A DNA stretch of 44,068 nt from NCBI GenBank assembly GCA_946623875.1, contig CAMORO010000011.1, positions 1-44,068 on the forward strand, given 5' to 3'. Below, one piece after another: positions 16,701-29,638 of this stretch. How positions within the stretch are numbered: the first letter of the stretch is position 1; every line of letters starts with the position of its first letter. Made by a program: the position numbers and the translations under genes. This DNA is from an uncultured Lachnospiraceae bacterium. Its GTDB lineage: Bacteria; Bacillota; Clostridia; Lachnospirales; Lachnospiraceae. The notes below the pieces were generated by a model, which was not told where the DNA came from, searched no databases, and was given only the letters and a program-made list of their open reading frames with translations.

Positions 16701-18110
16701 ATGAAAAGAAAATTATTGGGAATGCTTCTTACTGTATCAATGACAGCTACGATACTTGCGGGCTGTGGAGGATCGGCTCCGGCTCCGGCGGGAACAGCAG
16801 ACAGTTCCGCACAGGATACACAGACGGCTGATACGGCAGAAGAACCTGCCAAAGATTCCGAAACAGCTGATACTCAGGATGCTTCAGCAGATACCGGAAA
16901 CGCAGGAAGCGGTGACAGTACACTTACGGTTTGGACATGGGATCCGAATTTCAACATTTATTCGATAACTGAAGCTGAGAAGATTTATCAGAAAGAAAAT
17001 CCTGATTTCAAGCTTGAAATAGTTGAGACACCATGGGAGGATATGCAGACCAATCTCGGTACGATCCTTGGCTCAGGGAATCTTTCACAGCTGCCGGATA
17101 TCCTTCTTATGCAGGATTTTGCTTTCCAGAAATATGCAATAACATATCCTGATATGTTTACCGATCTTACAGGTTCGGGTATTGATTTCTCCAAGTTCGG
17201 TCCCGGTAAACTGGGTGAGTCAACGGTTGACGGAAAGAACCTCGGCGTTCCGTTTGATGCGGGTACAGAGGTGGCATGCTACAGAAAGGACATACTTGAG
17301 CAGGCCGGATACACGGTTGAGGATCTTACGGATATAGACTGGGATAAATTTATCGAGATCGGTAAGGATGTTAAGGCTAAGACGGGATATTCTCTTTTCT
17401 CGACTCAGGCAGGCAGCGCTGACTTTATCATGCAGATGGTACAGTCCGCAGGCGGAAAGATTTGGAAGGATGACGGTACACCTGATTTCGTCGGAAATGA
17501 AATACTTGTCAAGAGTCTTGAGACCTATAAGGAACTTTTTGATACAGGTGTAATGGATACAGGTAACAGCTGGGATGAATATATTGCTACATTTACAAGC
17601 GGAAAGACGCTTGGTACCATAAACGGATGCTGGATAATCGCATCGGTTCAGGCCGATGAAACACAGTCCGGACTCTGGAGCCTTACCAATATGCCCAAGC
17701 TGTCCGGTATCAGCTCGGCAACGAACTACTCCAACCAGGGCGGTTCGACATGGGTTATTACTTCAAACTGTAAGAATGTTGAACTTGCAAGTGATTTCTT
17801 CGCAAAGACATTTGCCGGAAGCAACGAACTTTATGACACCATTCTTCCCGGATGTGCCGCAATATCATGCTGGACTCCCGCAGCTTCTTCAAGCGTATAT
17901 TCTGAGCCGATAGAGTTCTTCGGAGGCGAGAAGATATATTCAAAGATAGCTGATTTCGGTGCAAAGGTTCCTGCGTTTGAAAGAGGTGTTTACTTTACTG
18001 AAGCCAATACTGCCATCGCTACCGCAGCAACCAATATCGTAAACGGTGCCGACATTGACAAGGAACTTGAAGCTGCTGAAGAGACCGTTAACTTTAATAT
18101 GGGTAATTAA
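16701..18110 (+). CDS. ABC sugar-binding lipoprotein (galactoside importer)
   Basis: A 469-residue MalE-type solute-binding lipoprotein. The signal peptide ends in LAGC with lipid-bearing Cys22, followed by a Thr/Ala/Asp/Gln-rich linker to about residue 70. The mature part begins LTVWTWDPNFNIY and includes NLSQLPDILLMQD, GVPFDAGTEVACYRKDILEQAGY and WVITSNCKNVELASDFFAKTF. AAGGAGG lies 10 bases before the ATG. It is the first gene of an operon with two permeases, two beta-galactosidases and Leloir genes. A beta-galactoside ligand (lactose or galacto-oligosaccharide) is inferred from that context. It is not a close relative of the two mannan-type binding proteins in the window. Confidence 0.92.
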   Translation: MKRKLLGMLLTVSMTATILAGCGGSAPAPAGTADSSAQDTQTADTAEEPAKDSETADTQDASADTGNAGSGDSTLTVWTWDPNFNIYSITEAEKIYQKENPDFKLEIVETPWEDMQTNLGTILGSGNLSQLPDILLMQDFAFQKYAITYPDMFTDLTGSGIDFSKFGPGKLGESTVDGKNLGVPFDAGTEVACYRKDILEQAGYTVEDLTDIDWDKFIEIGKDVKAKTGYSLFSTQAGSADFIMQMVQSAGGKIWKDDGTPDFVGNEILVKSLETYKELFDTGVMDTGNSWDEYIATFTSGKTLGTINGCWIIASVQADETQSGLWSLTNMPKLSGISSATNYSNQGGSTWVITSNCKNVELASDFFAKTFAGSNELYDTILPGCAAISCWTPAASSSVYSEPIEFFGGEKIYSKIADFGAKVPAFERGVYFTEANTAIATAATNIVNGADIDKELEAAEETVNFNMGN

Positions 18111-18193
18111 GGTGTTGTGACTATTGAAGAAAACTGTTGAAGATTTGCGGATGTTTATAAATACAGCAGTATGACAGATAAAGTCATGTTTCA

Positions 18194-18247
18194 TCAGGGG
18201 TGGAGTGACATAGGGATAGAGGACTCCCCGGCACTTCACCCCTGATC
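18194..18247 (+). promoter_or_regulatory. Long hairpin between the binding protein and permease genes
   Basis: ATCAGGGGTGGAGTG (18194-18208) pairs with CACTTCACCCCTGAT (18233-18247) over 15 bases with one G-U pair and a 24-base loop. There is no T-run, so mRNA processing or stabilisation is more likely than simple termination. Confidence 0.6.
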
Positions 18248-18252
18248 TTAGA

Positions 18253-18278
18253 TTTTGAGCCTGTTCTGTATAGTTACG
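18253..18278 (+). repeat. Dispersed repeat, copy 2 (right-end sequence of the MITE-like element)
   Basis: This copy reads TTTTGAGCCTGTTCTG then TATAGTTAC, one base different from the element end at 13951-13975. It lies 41 bases before the permease start. A weak left-end match (GACTATTGAAGAA, about 18119) sits just after the binding-protein stop. Confidence 0.6.
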
Positions 18279-18318
18279 ATTTTGTATGAAATAAGACAAG
18301 ATCCGAAAGGGATATTCC

Positions 18319-19203
18319 ATGAAATCAAAAACCAGATTAAATCAAAGACGAAATATTTACGGATGGCTGTTTCTGATCCCTGCAGTCGTACTCATTGCCA
18401 CAATGAGTTTTGCCCCTGCAGTGAGTGCTCTTATAACTTCCTTTAAAACCGGGAACGGTGCGGACCTGCACTTCGGCGGTCTGAAGAATTACTCAAGGAT
18501 ATTGAAGGATGCTGTGTTCGTTCAGTCGATCAAGAACTGTTTTTTCTATCTGATAATACAGGTGCCCATCATGCTTATACTGGCGCTTATACTCGCGTCA
18601 ATGCTTAATAACAACAAGCTTCGTTTCAAAGGTATAATGCGGACCTGTATCTTTCTTCCCTGTGCGACCTCGCTGGTGGCCTACTCGATCATCTTCAGGA
18701 CTCTGTTTGCCACAGATGGATTTGTGAATCTTGTAGCCACGAAGCTGCATATTATTTCCGAACCGTATAATTTCCTGGCTCATCCGACAAGTGCCAAGAT
18801 CGTGATCATCATTGCTCTTGTATGGAGATGGACAGGATACAATATGGTCTTTTATCTGGCCGGTCTGCAGAACATCGAATATTCGGTATATGAGGCGGCT
18901 AAGATTGACGGCGCATCGGCACTTCAGACATTCTTAAGGATTACGATACCGCTGCTCAAACCGACGATACTGCTTACGGCAATAATGTCGACAAACGGTA
19001 CACTGCAGCTGTTCGACGAATCGGTCAACCTTACAAACGGAGGTCCGTCCAATGCCAGCATAACAATGTCTCATTACATTTACAATCAGGCATTTCAGGG
19101 TGTTCCCAAGTTCGGTTATACATCGGCGATGTCCTTTGTAATACTTTTCCTGGTTGCGATTCTTGCAGCCGTGCAGTTGAAAGTAGGTGATAAACGTGAC
19201 TGA
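18319..19203 (+). CDS. ABC sugar permease, MalF type (galactoside importer)
   Basis: A 294-residue membrane protein with about six hydrophobic segments and the ATPase-docking loop from about residue 192 (EAAKIDGASALQTFLRITIP). LFDESVNLTNGGPSNAS follows, typical of MalF/UgpA sugar permeases. Its stop overlaps the start of the partner permease by 8 bases, so the two are translationally coupled. No cognate ATPase gene is nearby. Confidence 0.93.
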   Translation: MKSKTRLNQRRNIYGWLFLIPAVVLIATMSFAPAVSALITSFKTGNGADLHFGGLKNYSRILKDAVFVQSIKNCFFYLIIQVPIMLILALILASMLNNNKLRFKGIMRTCIFLPCATSLVAYSIIFRTLFATDGFVNLVATKLHIISEPYNFLAHPTSAKIVIIIALVWRWTGYNMVFYLAGLQNIEYSVYEAAKIDGASALQTFLRITIPLLKPTILLTAIMSTNGTLQLFDESVNLTNGGPSNASITMSHYIYNQAFQGVPKFGYTSAMSFVILFLVAILAAVQLKVGDKRD

Positions 19204-20005
19204 AAAAAACAAGCTGATAATTCAGTATATTGTGTTGATCTTTGCATCGGTCATATCGGTTTTTCCTTTGGTATGGATGATGATAGCCGCTACCAACAGG
19301 ACTGTAGATATCATAGCCGGAAAGCTTACGTTCGGAACCCAGCTTATGACCAATTACAACAATCTGATCGCAAATCAGGATATATTCCGCGGGTTCATGA
19401 ACTCCGTGAAGTATTCGGTGATCCAGACGGTTGTATCCATTCTTATATGTTCACTTGCGGGATATGGATTTGAGGTCTTCCATGATAAGGTGAAGGATAC
19501 ATTGATGGCTTTGATCCTTATGTCGATGATGATCCCATTTGTGGCTCTTATGATACCTCTTTTCAGGATGTTTTCGAGTGTGGGACTTCTGAATTCCACG
19601 TTGGGATTTATACTTCCGTCATTGTCTACTCCGTTTCTGATCATGCTGTTCAGGGCTGCGGCAAGATCATTCCCTGCGGAGATGATAGAGGCTGCACGTA
19701 TTGACGGGTTGAACGAATTCGGGATTTTCTTCCGTATGTTTATTCCTACTATGAGATCGACTTTTGCGGCGGCTCTTACTGTTACCTTCATGAATGCATG
19801 GAATAACTACATATGGCCCAAGGTCATCATGCAGGATTCAAAGGCACAGACACTGCCGATGATGATCAGTAATCTGACGAGCGGTTATTTCACGGATTAC
19901 GGTGCGCTCATGCTTGCTGTTTTGATAACCACACTTCCGACAGCTGTACTTTTTCTTGCTTTGCAGAAGAATTTCGCAGAGGGTATTACAGGTGCGGTTA
20001 AATAA
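19196..20005 (+). CDS. ABC sugar permease, MalG type (galactoside importer)
   Basis: A 269-residue permease that probably starts with GTG at 19196, placed behind GTAGGTG and overlapping the upstream gene. An earlier in-frame GTG at 19187 is part of that ribosome site. The docking loop begins near residue 165 (EAARIDGLNEFGIFFRMFIP) and the protein ends with the usual FAEGITGAVK. It forms the channel with the preceding gene and feeds the cytosolic beta-galactosidases 47 bases downstream. Confidence 0.92.
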   Translation: MTEKNKLIIQYIVLIFASVISVFPLVWMMIAATNRTVDIIAGKLTFGTQLMTNYNNLIANQDIFRGFMNSVKYSVIQTVVSILICSLAGYGFEVFHDKVKDTLMALILMSMMIPFVALMIPLFRMFSSVGLLNSTLGFILPSLSTPFLIMLFRAAARSFPAEMIEAARIDGLNEFGIFFRMFIPTMRSTFAAALTVTFMNAWNNYIWPKVIMQDSKAQTLPMMISNLTSGYFTDYGALMLAVLITTLPTAVLFLALQKNFAEGITGAVK

Positions 20006-20052
20006 GAGATAAAGATATAATGAATATTCGACAGATGTAACGGAGAATTGAA

Positions 20053-22143
20053 ATGTTTGAACATAAAGGAGTAAATAAAATACTGTACGGCGGCGATTAC
20101 AATCCTGAGCAGTGGGATGAAGCAACGAGGGATGAAGATATGATCATGCTCCCGAAGGCCGGGGTGGATATGGTCACTCTTAATGTTTTTTCATGGGCCA
20201 GGCTTCAGCCGTCGGAAAATGTTTATGATTTTTCGGATCTTGACAGCATTGTTAAGAGAGTGACGGATAAGGGGATGAAGATATGTATGGGCACTTCCAC
20301 TGCTGCATATCCGGCATGGATGGCGAAAAAGTATCCTGATATCCTGCGGGTTGATTTCGAGGGAAGAAAGAAAAAATACGGAACACGCCATAATGCCTGC
20401 CCCAATTCGCCGACATACAGAAAGTATTCGGTCCTGTTGGCAAAAAGACTGGCGGAGCATTTCAGAAATCAGGATAATATTGTTATATGGCATATAAATA
20501 ATGAGTACAGCGGTACCTGTTACTGTGAAAACTGCGAGCGTGCATTCAGAGAGTGGCTTAAGAATAAATACGGTACACTTGATAAGCTGAACAGAGTGTG
20601 GAATACCGCGTTCTGGAGTCACACGTTTTATGATTGGGATGAGATAGTTGCACCCAATGAACTGTCTGAATACCCGGGTGGACCGAAGAGTCAGTTTACA
20701 GGACTTACTCTGGATTATATGAGGTTCAGCTCCGATTCGATACTTCAGAATTATATCGATGAAAGAGATGCGATAAAAGGAGTAATAAATGACGCACTTT
20801 GCACCACCAACATGATGAATCTGTTCAAGGGACTGGACTATCGAAAGTGGGCAAAGGAGATCGATATTGCATCCTGGGACAATTATCCCCAGAAGTTCAC
20901 GAGTCCGTATTATGATGCGTTTGCCCATGAGCTGATCAGAGGTCTGAAGGACGGCGAACCGTTCATACTTATGGAACAGTCGCCTTCTGTGACTAACTGG
21001 ATGCCCATAAACAGTCTGAAGCGTCCCGGACAGATGCGACGGTTCAGCTATGAAGCCATGGCCCACGGTGCGGATGCGCTGATGTTCTTCCAGATGAGGC
21101 AGTCTCCGGCAGGAGCCGAAATGTATCACGGTGCCCTGATCGATCATTCGGGAAGGGATGATACAAGAGTGTTCAGGGAGTGTTCGGCTTTTGGAGAGGA
21201 ACTGAAGAGGCTTGGGAATATGCCGCTTGGCGGGAAGGCAGGTGCTGAATGTGCAATTGTGTTTGACTGGCCGACATGGTGGGCATTGGAGGATGTGGGC
21301 GGAATAACATCCAGGATAAAATATCCCGATGAGGCACTCAGGTTTTACAGAGCTTTGTTTGAAAGTAATGTGCCGGTGGATATAATAGGGCCGGAGAATG
21401 ATTTTTCCAAGTACCGCATTGTCATAGCTCCTCTGTTTTATATGGTAGGTGATGGAGTGAAGGAGCGGATGGAGGACTATGTAAGTAAGGGAGGGACGCT
21501 GCTGTTTACTTACTACTCCGGTTATGTCGATGAAAACGCTCATATACTCGGGGGCGGATATCCCGGAAGCCTGAGGGAGCTCATAGGAGCAAGGATAGAG
21601 GAAAGCGACCAACTGTATGAGGATATGGATAATTTCGTCTGCTATGGTGTATGGCTGCCCGAACATGTGGATGATATGAGCAATTCCTTTATATACAACG
21701 GAGTTGAATATCCGGCTTATAAGGTATGTGATATAATGTACAGTGAAGGTGCTCAGGTATTGTCAGTGTTTAAGGAGGATTTCTACAGCGGTCAGCCGGC
21801 AATTACCAGAAACAGTATGGGTAAAGGGTTTACCTACTATGTGGCGACAAGTTCTTCGGCTGAGTTCTATTCAGATCTGATAAAGGATCTGTGCTATGAA
21901 GCAGGTGTCAGGGATGCCTTTGATATGCCGGTAGAGGCCGTTAAGGAATGGGATGGTGTTGAGATAGCGGTAAGGTCAGATGATACGAAAAGAGTATATT
22001 ATCTTATAAATCATACAGATAAGGAGAAAGAAGTAATGTTTCCGTTTGACGGGGAAGAACTTACGGAGAATGCCCGGATAGAGGCCGGACATCCGGTCTT
22101 GCTTGCCGGAACCGGAGTGAAGGTTATCTGCGTAAAACTGTAG
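20053..22143 (+). CDS. Beta-galactosidase, GH42, cytosolic
   Basis: A 696-residue enzyme with no signal peptide that releases galactose from short beta-galactosides. The N-terminal GGDYNPEQWDEATRDEDM is the GH42 opening. The acid/base is Glu151 in HINNEYSGTCYCENC, which also carries the zinc-type cysteine cluster of many GH42 enzymes. The nucleophile is Glu308 in ILMEQSPS. The trimerisation and C-terminal domains appear complete. GH42 enzymes often act on galactan-derived oligosaccharides rather than lactose. It sits in one operon with the importer and a GH2 beta-galactosidase, and a terminator follows it. Confidence 0.95.
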   Translation: MFEHKGVNKILYGGDYNPEQWDEATRDEDMIMLPKAGVDMVTLNVFSWARLQPSENVYDFSDLDSIVKRVTDKGMKICMGTSTAAYPAWMAKKYPDILRVDFEGRKKKYGTRHNACPNSPTYRKYSVLLAKRLAEHFRNQDNIVIWHINNEYSGTCYCENCERAFREWLKNKYGTLDKLNRVWNTAFWSHTFYDWDEIVAPNELSEYPGGPKSQFTGLTLDYMRFSSDSILQNYIDERDAIKGVINDALCTTNMMNLFKGLDYRKWAKEIDIASWDNYPQKFTSPYYDAFAHELIRGLKDGEPFILMEQSPSVTNWMPINSLKRPGQMRRFSYEAMAHGADALMFFQMRQSPAGAEMYHGALIDHSGRDDTRVFRECSAFGEELKRLGNMPLGGKAGAECAIVFDWPTWWALEDVGGITSRIKYPDEALRFYRALFESNVPVDIIGPENDFSKYRIVIAPLFYMVGDGVKERMEDYVSKGGTLLFTYYSGYVDENAHILGGGYPGSLRELIGARIEESDQLYEDMDNFVCYGVWLPEHVDDMSNSFIYNGVEYPAYKVCDIMYSEGAQVLSVFKEDFYSGQPAITRNSMGKGFTYYVATSSSAEFYSDLIKDLCYEAGVRDAFDMPVEAVKEWDGVEIAVRSDDTKRVYYLINHTDKEKEVMFPFDGEELTENARIEAGHPVLLAGTGVKVICVKL

Positions 22144-22183
22144 AACACAAATGCTTGTGCGGGCACATGCTTCGGCTTACAGG

Positions 22184-22212
22184 AGAAGCTATCGCTGACG
22201 GTAGCTTCTTTT
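22184..22212 (+). terminator. Terminator after the GH42 gene
   Basis: GAAGCTATCG (22185-22194) pairs with CGGTAGCTTC (22199-22208) through a CTGA loop and is followed by TTTT. TATAAT (22215-22220), preceded by TGG, follows directly and could be a weak extended -10 promoter for the next genes. Confidence 0.75.
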
Positions 22213-22222
22213 GGTATAATAG

Positions 22223-22260
22223 AAAATACGAAGTATTTTGAGCCTGTTCTGAATATTTAC
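22223..22260 (+). repeat. Dispersed repeat, copy 3
   Basis: The palindrome AAAATACGAAGTATTTT (22223-22239) is followed by GAGCCTGTTCTGAATATTTAC, matching the 13938-13975 copy with one change. It lies between the GH42 terminator and the GH2 beta-galactosidase gene, 70 bases before its start. Confidence 0.75.
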
Positions 22261-22270
22261 AAAAATGTAA

Positions 22271-25462
<3,192 letters not shown>

Positions 25463-25576
25463 AGAGTCATGGTGTTGTCAACATTAAAACATATGATTTT
25501 TGCAAATTTAAAGGTAAACTGTAAGAGCATATTAAAGGTCAAAACAGCATAGAATATTTATTTTGGGAGGTGGATG

Positions 25577-26809
25577 ATGAATATATCCTGTGATAGATTA
25601 AAGGAAATATACGGTGAGTCTGAGGAATCCGGGAAGAGATACGAAGCTCTTGAAAAGAATTTCCGTGAGATTTTCAAGAAGGAATGTACCGACTTCTTCT
25701 CATCACCCGGAAGAACCGAGATAGTCGGGAATCATACGGATCATAACGGTGGACGGGTTATTGCCGGCAGTATTTCAATGGATACGATCGCTGCAGTGGC
25801 ACCTAATGAAGATATGATCATAAATATCGTAAGTGAGGGTTATCCCGATAAGATAGTGATCGACCTTAACAGGCTTGATGATGAAAAGGCCGGTAGCGGA
25901 ACAAGACCGCTGGTTGCTGGTATATTGCTCGGTATGAGAGAGCAGGGTTATGAGCTTGGTGGGTTTGACGCCTGCGTTTCCACAAACGTCATTGCGGCTT
26001 CCGGTGTGAGCTCATCTGCCTCCTTTGAGATGCTTATCTGTGTGATCATAGATGAGTTGTTTAACGGATCGCGTAAAGACTATATCAGCTTCGCTAAAGC
26101 CGGACAGTACAGTGAGAACCGTTTCTGGAACAAGAAATCCGGGCTTATGGATCAGCTTGCATGTGCCGTGGGCGGGGTGATCAAGCTTGATTTCGGTGCC
26201 GAGGTCAGATACGAAAAGATTGATTTTGACATGGACGGTTTCGGTTACAGTTTCGTACTCGTTAACTCGGAAGGGAGCCATGCAGATCTGTCGGATGTGT
26301 ACAGTGAGATCCCGGAAGAGATGTTTGCCGTAGCAAAGTCTGTGTCAGGTGAGAGGTTGTGTGATGTTTCGATGGATGTTCTGCTTAAGGAGCTTCCGAA
26401 GGTAAGAAAGGAAGTCGGAAATGACAGGGCGGTGCTAAGGGCAATCCACTTCTTCTCCGAGAATGAAAGAGTTGAGAGGATGAGTGAGGCGATGAAGAAG
26501 GGTAATACCGAGGAGATACTGTCGATCATCACAGAGTCCGGTAATTCGTCCTGGAAACTTTTGCAGAACTGCTATGTTCCGGGAAGTGTCAATGACCAGA
26601 GTGTTGCTCTTAACATCGCGGTGAGCGAATGCCTTAATAATAAACTTGGAGGAGTGTGCAGGGTTCACGGCGGAGGCTTCATGGGAGTAATGCTTGAGGC
26701 AGTTCCCGAAGAGAATGCACTGGAGTACATTGATACGATGAGCAGGTATGTCGGAAGGGATAAAATATATCCGTTTAAGATACGCAGGCTTGGTGCTGTA
26801 AGAGTATAA
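25577..26809 (+). CDS. galK: Galactokinase
   Basis: A 410-residue GHMP kinase that makes galactose 1-phosphate. The galactokinase signature SPGRTEIVGNHTDHNGG is near residue 40, the ATP-binding loop ASGVSSSASFEM is in the middle, and VHGGGFMGVML closes the fold. GGGAGG lies 6 bases before the ATG at 25577; an ATG one codon earlier is also possible. It follows the GH2 beta-galactosidase by 114 bases in which no clear promoter is seen, and starts the Leloir set galK-galT-galE. Besides the beta-galactosidases, galactose from the GH36 alpha-galactosidase could also enter here. Confidence 0.95.
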   Translation: MNISCDRLKEIYGESEESGKRYEALEKNFREIFKKECTDFFSSPGRTEIVGNHTDHNGGRVIAGSISMDTIAAVAPNEDMIINIVSEGYPDKIVIDLNRLDDEKAGSGTRPLVAGILLGMREQGYELGGFDACVSTNVIAASGVSSSASFEMLICVIIDELFNGSRKDYISFAKAGQYSENRFWNKKSGLMDQLACAVGGVIKLDFGAEVRYEKIDFDMDGFGYSFVLVNSEGSHADLSDVYSEIPEEMFAVAKSVSGERLCDVSMDVLLKELPKVRKEVGNDRAVLRAIHFFSENERVERMSEAMKKGNTEEILSIITESGNSSWKLLQNCYVPGSVNDQSVALNIAVSECLNNKLGGVCRVHGGGFMGVMLEAVPEENALEYIDTMSRYVGRDKIYPFKIRRLGAVRV

Positions 26810-26814
26810 GGCTG

Positions 26815-26849
26815 ATGCGAAGTATTATGAGTCTGTTCTGAACGGTTAT
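26815..26849 (+). repeat. Dispersed repeat, diverged copy 4
   Basis: TGCGAAGTATTATGAGTCTG followed by TTCTGAACGGTTAT is a degraded version of the 13938-13975 repeat. It lies between galK and galT, 35 bases before the galT start. Confidence 0.5.
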
Positions 26850-26883
26850 AAATCAGAGAATAAGAGAAAGCAGGATAATTGCA

Positions 26884-28446
26884 GTGACTGACGGGAAAGA
26901 TATATGTAAACTCATAACTGAACTTACTGATTACGGGGTGAGAAGCGGTCTGGTTGAAAAGGATGATGTGACTTATACAATAAACCGACTGCTTGAACTG
27001 TTTGGGATCGATGAGTACAGTGCAGAAAGTGAAGTGTCCGGGGCTGAGACAAGCCTGGATAAAGTGTACAATAAAGAGGACAGTCTATACGATGAACTTC
27101 ATGATGTACTTAAGAAAATGCTTGATTACGCCGTTGAAAAAGGTTTGATCGAAGATTCGGGCGCGAACCGTGATCTGTTTGATACTAAGATCATGGGATT
27201 GCTTACACCTCCGCCTTCGGTTGTCAGGAAGCACTTTAAGGAGCTTTATGACAGATCTCCGAGAGAAGCAACGGATTTCTATTATGACTTTTCCAAGGCG
27301 ACCGATTACATAAGGACAGACCGTATCAGGAAGGATGAGAAATGGTCGGGAGATACGGAGTTTGGGACAATAGATATAACAATTAATCTTTCGAAGCCGG
27401 AGAAGGATCCACGTGATATAGCGAAGGCAGGTTCTGCCAAGAAGTCGGGCTATCCTGCATGTCTTCTCTGCCGGGAGAATGAAGGATATGCGGGACATCT
27501 GTCACACCCGGCAAGACAGAATCACAGGATAATCCCGGTTACCCTGTGCGGTGAACAATATTATCTTCAGTATTCGCCATATGTGTATTATAATGAGCAT
27601 TGTATAATATTCAATCATGATCATATTCCGATGAAGATCGATAAGATGACTTTCGCCAAGCTGTTTGATTTCGTCAGACAGTTTCCGCATTACAGTGTCG
27701 GTTCCAACGCCGATCTGCCCATAGTCGGAGGTTCCATTTTGAGCCACGATCATTTTCAGGGAGGCAATTATGAGTTCCCTATGGTGAGAGCTGAATATGA
27801 GTCGGAATTTGAACTCAGTGATTATAAGTCGGTGCATGCCGGAAGGATCAAATGGCCGCTGTCGACTATTCGGCTTCAGGGTAAGGATATTGATGAGCTT
27901 GTTGAGGCTTCAGATCATATATTGACAGAATGGAGAGCATATTCGGATGAGGATGCTTTTATACCGGCGTATACCAATGAAGACGGCAGAGAGATTCCGC
28001 ACAATACAATAACTCCCATAGTCAGGATGCGCGGTGATCTTTATGAGATAGATCTGGTTCTCAGGAACAATATAACCACTGATGAATATCCTCTCGGAGT
28101 GTACCATCCTCATCAGGAGTATCATCATATCAAGAAGGAGAACATAGGTCTTATCGAGGTTATGGGACTGGCCATCCTCCCTGCGAGACTCAAGAAGGAA
28201 ATGGCGGCTCTTAAAGAGGCTGTACTTGAAAGGAAGGATTTAAGATCAGATGAGCTTACCGCATCACATGCAGATTGGACAGAGCAATGGATGAAAAAAT
28301 ATGATAGAATAGATAAGGATAATATAGACTGGATAATAAGGGATGAGATTGCGGATGTATTTTCGCACGTCCTGGAGAATGCCGGAGTGTATAAGAGAGA
28401 TGAAGATGGTATTGCGGCATTTGAACGTTTTATAATGACTTTGTGA
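26884..28446 (+). CDS. galT: Galactose-1-phosphate uridylyltransferase, GalT class 2
   Basis: A 520-residue enzyme that exchanges UMP between UDP-glucose and galactose 1-phosphate. It is the long Firmicutes form, recognised by the N-terminal helical part (DICKLITELTDYGVRSGLVEKDD), LLTPPPSVVRKHFKELY, and the active-site region GGSILSHDHFQGGNYEFPM. The GTG start at 26884 is taken from an AGCAGGA ribosome site about 10 bases upstream. It belongs to the Leloir operon between galK and galE. Confidence 0.95.
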   Translation: MTDGKDICKLITELTDYGVRSGLVEKDDVTYTINRLLELFGIDEYSAESEVSGAETSLDKVYNKEDSLYDELHDVLKKMLDYAVEKGLIEDSGANRDLFDTKIMGLLTPPPSVVRKHFKELYDRSPREATDFYYDFSKATDYIRTDRIRKDEKWSGDTEFGTIDITINLSKPEKDPRDIAKAGSAKKSGYPACLLCRENEGYAGHLSHPARQNHRIIPVTLCGEQYYLQYSPYVYYNEHCIIFNHDHIPMKIDKMTFAKLFDFVRQFPHYSVGSNADLPIVGGSILSHDHFQGGNYEFPMVRAEYESEFELSDYKSVHAGRIKWPLSTIRLQGKDIDELVEASDHILTEWRAYSDEDAFIPAYTNEDGREIPHNTITPIVRMRGDLYEIDLVLRNNITTDEYPLGVYHPHQEYHHIKKENIGLIEVMGLAILPARLKKEMAALKEAVLERKDLRSDELTASHADWTEQWMKKYDRIDKDNIDWIIRDEIADVFSHVLENAGVYKRDEDGIAAFERFIMTL

Positions 28447-28545
28447 ATGGATGCAAAACAGGTGAGAAACAGATATAACACGTGAAAAGCTTTCTGTTTG
28501 ATCCGGTTTATGAATTAAAAGAAATGTCAGAAAGGATAAGATGAT

Positions 28546-29562
28546 ATGAAGATTTTGGTAACGGGCGGTGCGGGCTACATCGGAAGCCACACCTGTGTTG
28601 AACTGCTTGGTGAAGGATATGAGGTTGTCATAGTGGATAATCTAGACAACTCCAATAAAAAGGCGGTTGACCGAATTGAAGAAATAACAGGAAAGAAGAC
28701 GGTATTCTATGAGAATGATATCCGTGACGCAGAGGCGATGAACAGGATATTTGCCGATGAGAAGCCGGACTGTGTAATTCATTTTGCCGGTCTTAAGGCA
28801 GTCGGCGAGTCTGTACAGAAACCGCTTGAGTACTATGAGAACAATATAAACGGAACCCTTGTTATGCTCGATGCGATGAGGAAGAACGGTTGTAAGAACA
28901 TCATTTTTTCTTCATCTGCAACGGTATACGGAGACCCTGCTTTTATTCCGATCACAGAGGATTGTCCTAAGGGAAAGATAACCAATCCTTACGGCCGTAC
29001 AAAGAGTATGCTTGAGGAGATACTTACCGATCTTTATATTTCGGATAATGAATGGAATGTTATACTGCTAAGGTATTTCAATCCCATAGGTGCTCACAAG
29101 AGCGGTCTTATCGGTGAAGATCCGAAGGGTATTCCCAACAACCTGCTTCCTTATGTAGCACAGGTAGCCATCGGAAAGCTTAAGTGTCTGGGTGTGTTCG
29201 GCAATGATTACGACACACCGGACGGAACGGGAGTAAGGGATTATATCCATGTGGTCGACCTCGCAAAGGGTCATGTGAAGGCAATAGATAAAATCAAGGA
29301 AAACCCCGGTGTTAAGGTATATAACCTCGGAACAGGAAACGGATACAGCGTTCTTGATATAGTAAAGGCTTATTCCAAAGCCTGCGGACATGAGGTTCCT
29401 TATGAGATCAAGCCAAGGCGTGCCGGAGATATCGCAACCTGTTATGCGGATCCTTCGCTGGCAAAGAAGGAGCTTGGCTGGGAAGCACAGTACGGAATTG
29501 ATGAGATGTGTGCCGATTCATGGAGATGGCAGAGTATGAATCCGAACGGATACAATGAGTGA
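28546..29562 (+). CDS. galE: UDP-glucose 4-epimerase
   Basis: A 338-residue short-chain dehydrogenase-type enzyme that interconverts UDP-galactose and UDP-glucose. GGAGYIGSH binds NAD at the N-terminus. The SSSATVYG serine and the YGRTK tyrosine-lysine pair are the catalytic set, and the C-terminus carries the usual YNLGTGNGYSVLDIVKAY. An AAAGGATAAG ribosome site precedes the ATG. It completes the Leloir set 99 bases after galT. Confidence 0.97.
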   Translation: MKILVTGGAGYIGSHTCVELLGEGYEVVIVDNLDNSNKKAVDRIEEITGKKTVFYENDIRDAEAMNRIFADEKPDCVIHFAGLKAVGESVQKPLEYYENNINGTLVMLDAMRKNGCKNIIFSSSATVYGDPAFIPITEDCPKGKITNPYGRTKSMLEEILTDLYISDNEWNVILLRYFNPIGAHKSGLIGEDPKGIPNNLLPYVAQVAIGKLKCLGVFGNDYDTPDGTGVRDYIHVVDLAKGHVKAIDKIKENPGVKVYNLGTGNGYSVLDIVKAYSKACGHEVPYEIKPRRAGDIATCYADPSLAKKELGWEAQYGIDEMCADSWRWQSMNPNGYNE

Positions 29563-29638
29563 TCGGTATCCTGATTTTGCCATTCCGGACAGGAAGAGTG
29601 ATCCTGTTGCATGACCGGTGACTGTAAAGGGGATCGTT

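Noticed and set aside
20191..21666. A 491-residue open frame on the minus strand across the GH42 gene
   Set aside because: It lies entirely antisense to a convincing GH42 enzyme, has no recognisable domain, and is rich in His, Ile and Cys as expected for a codon-bias shadow.
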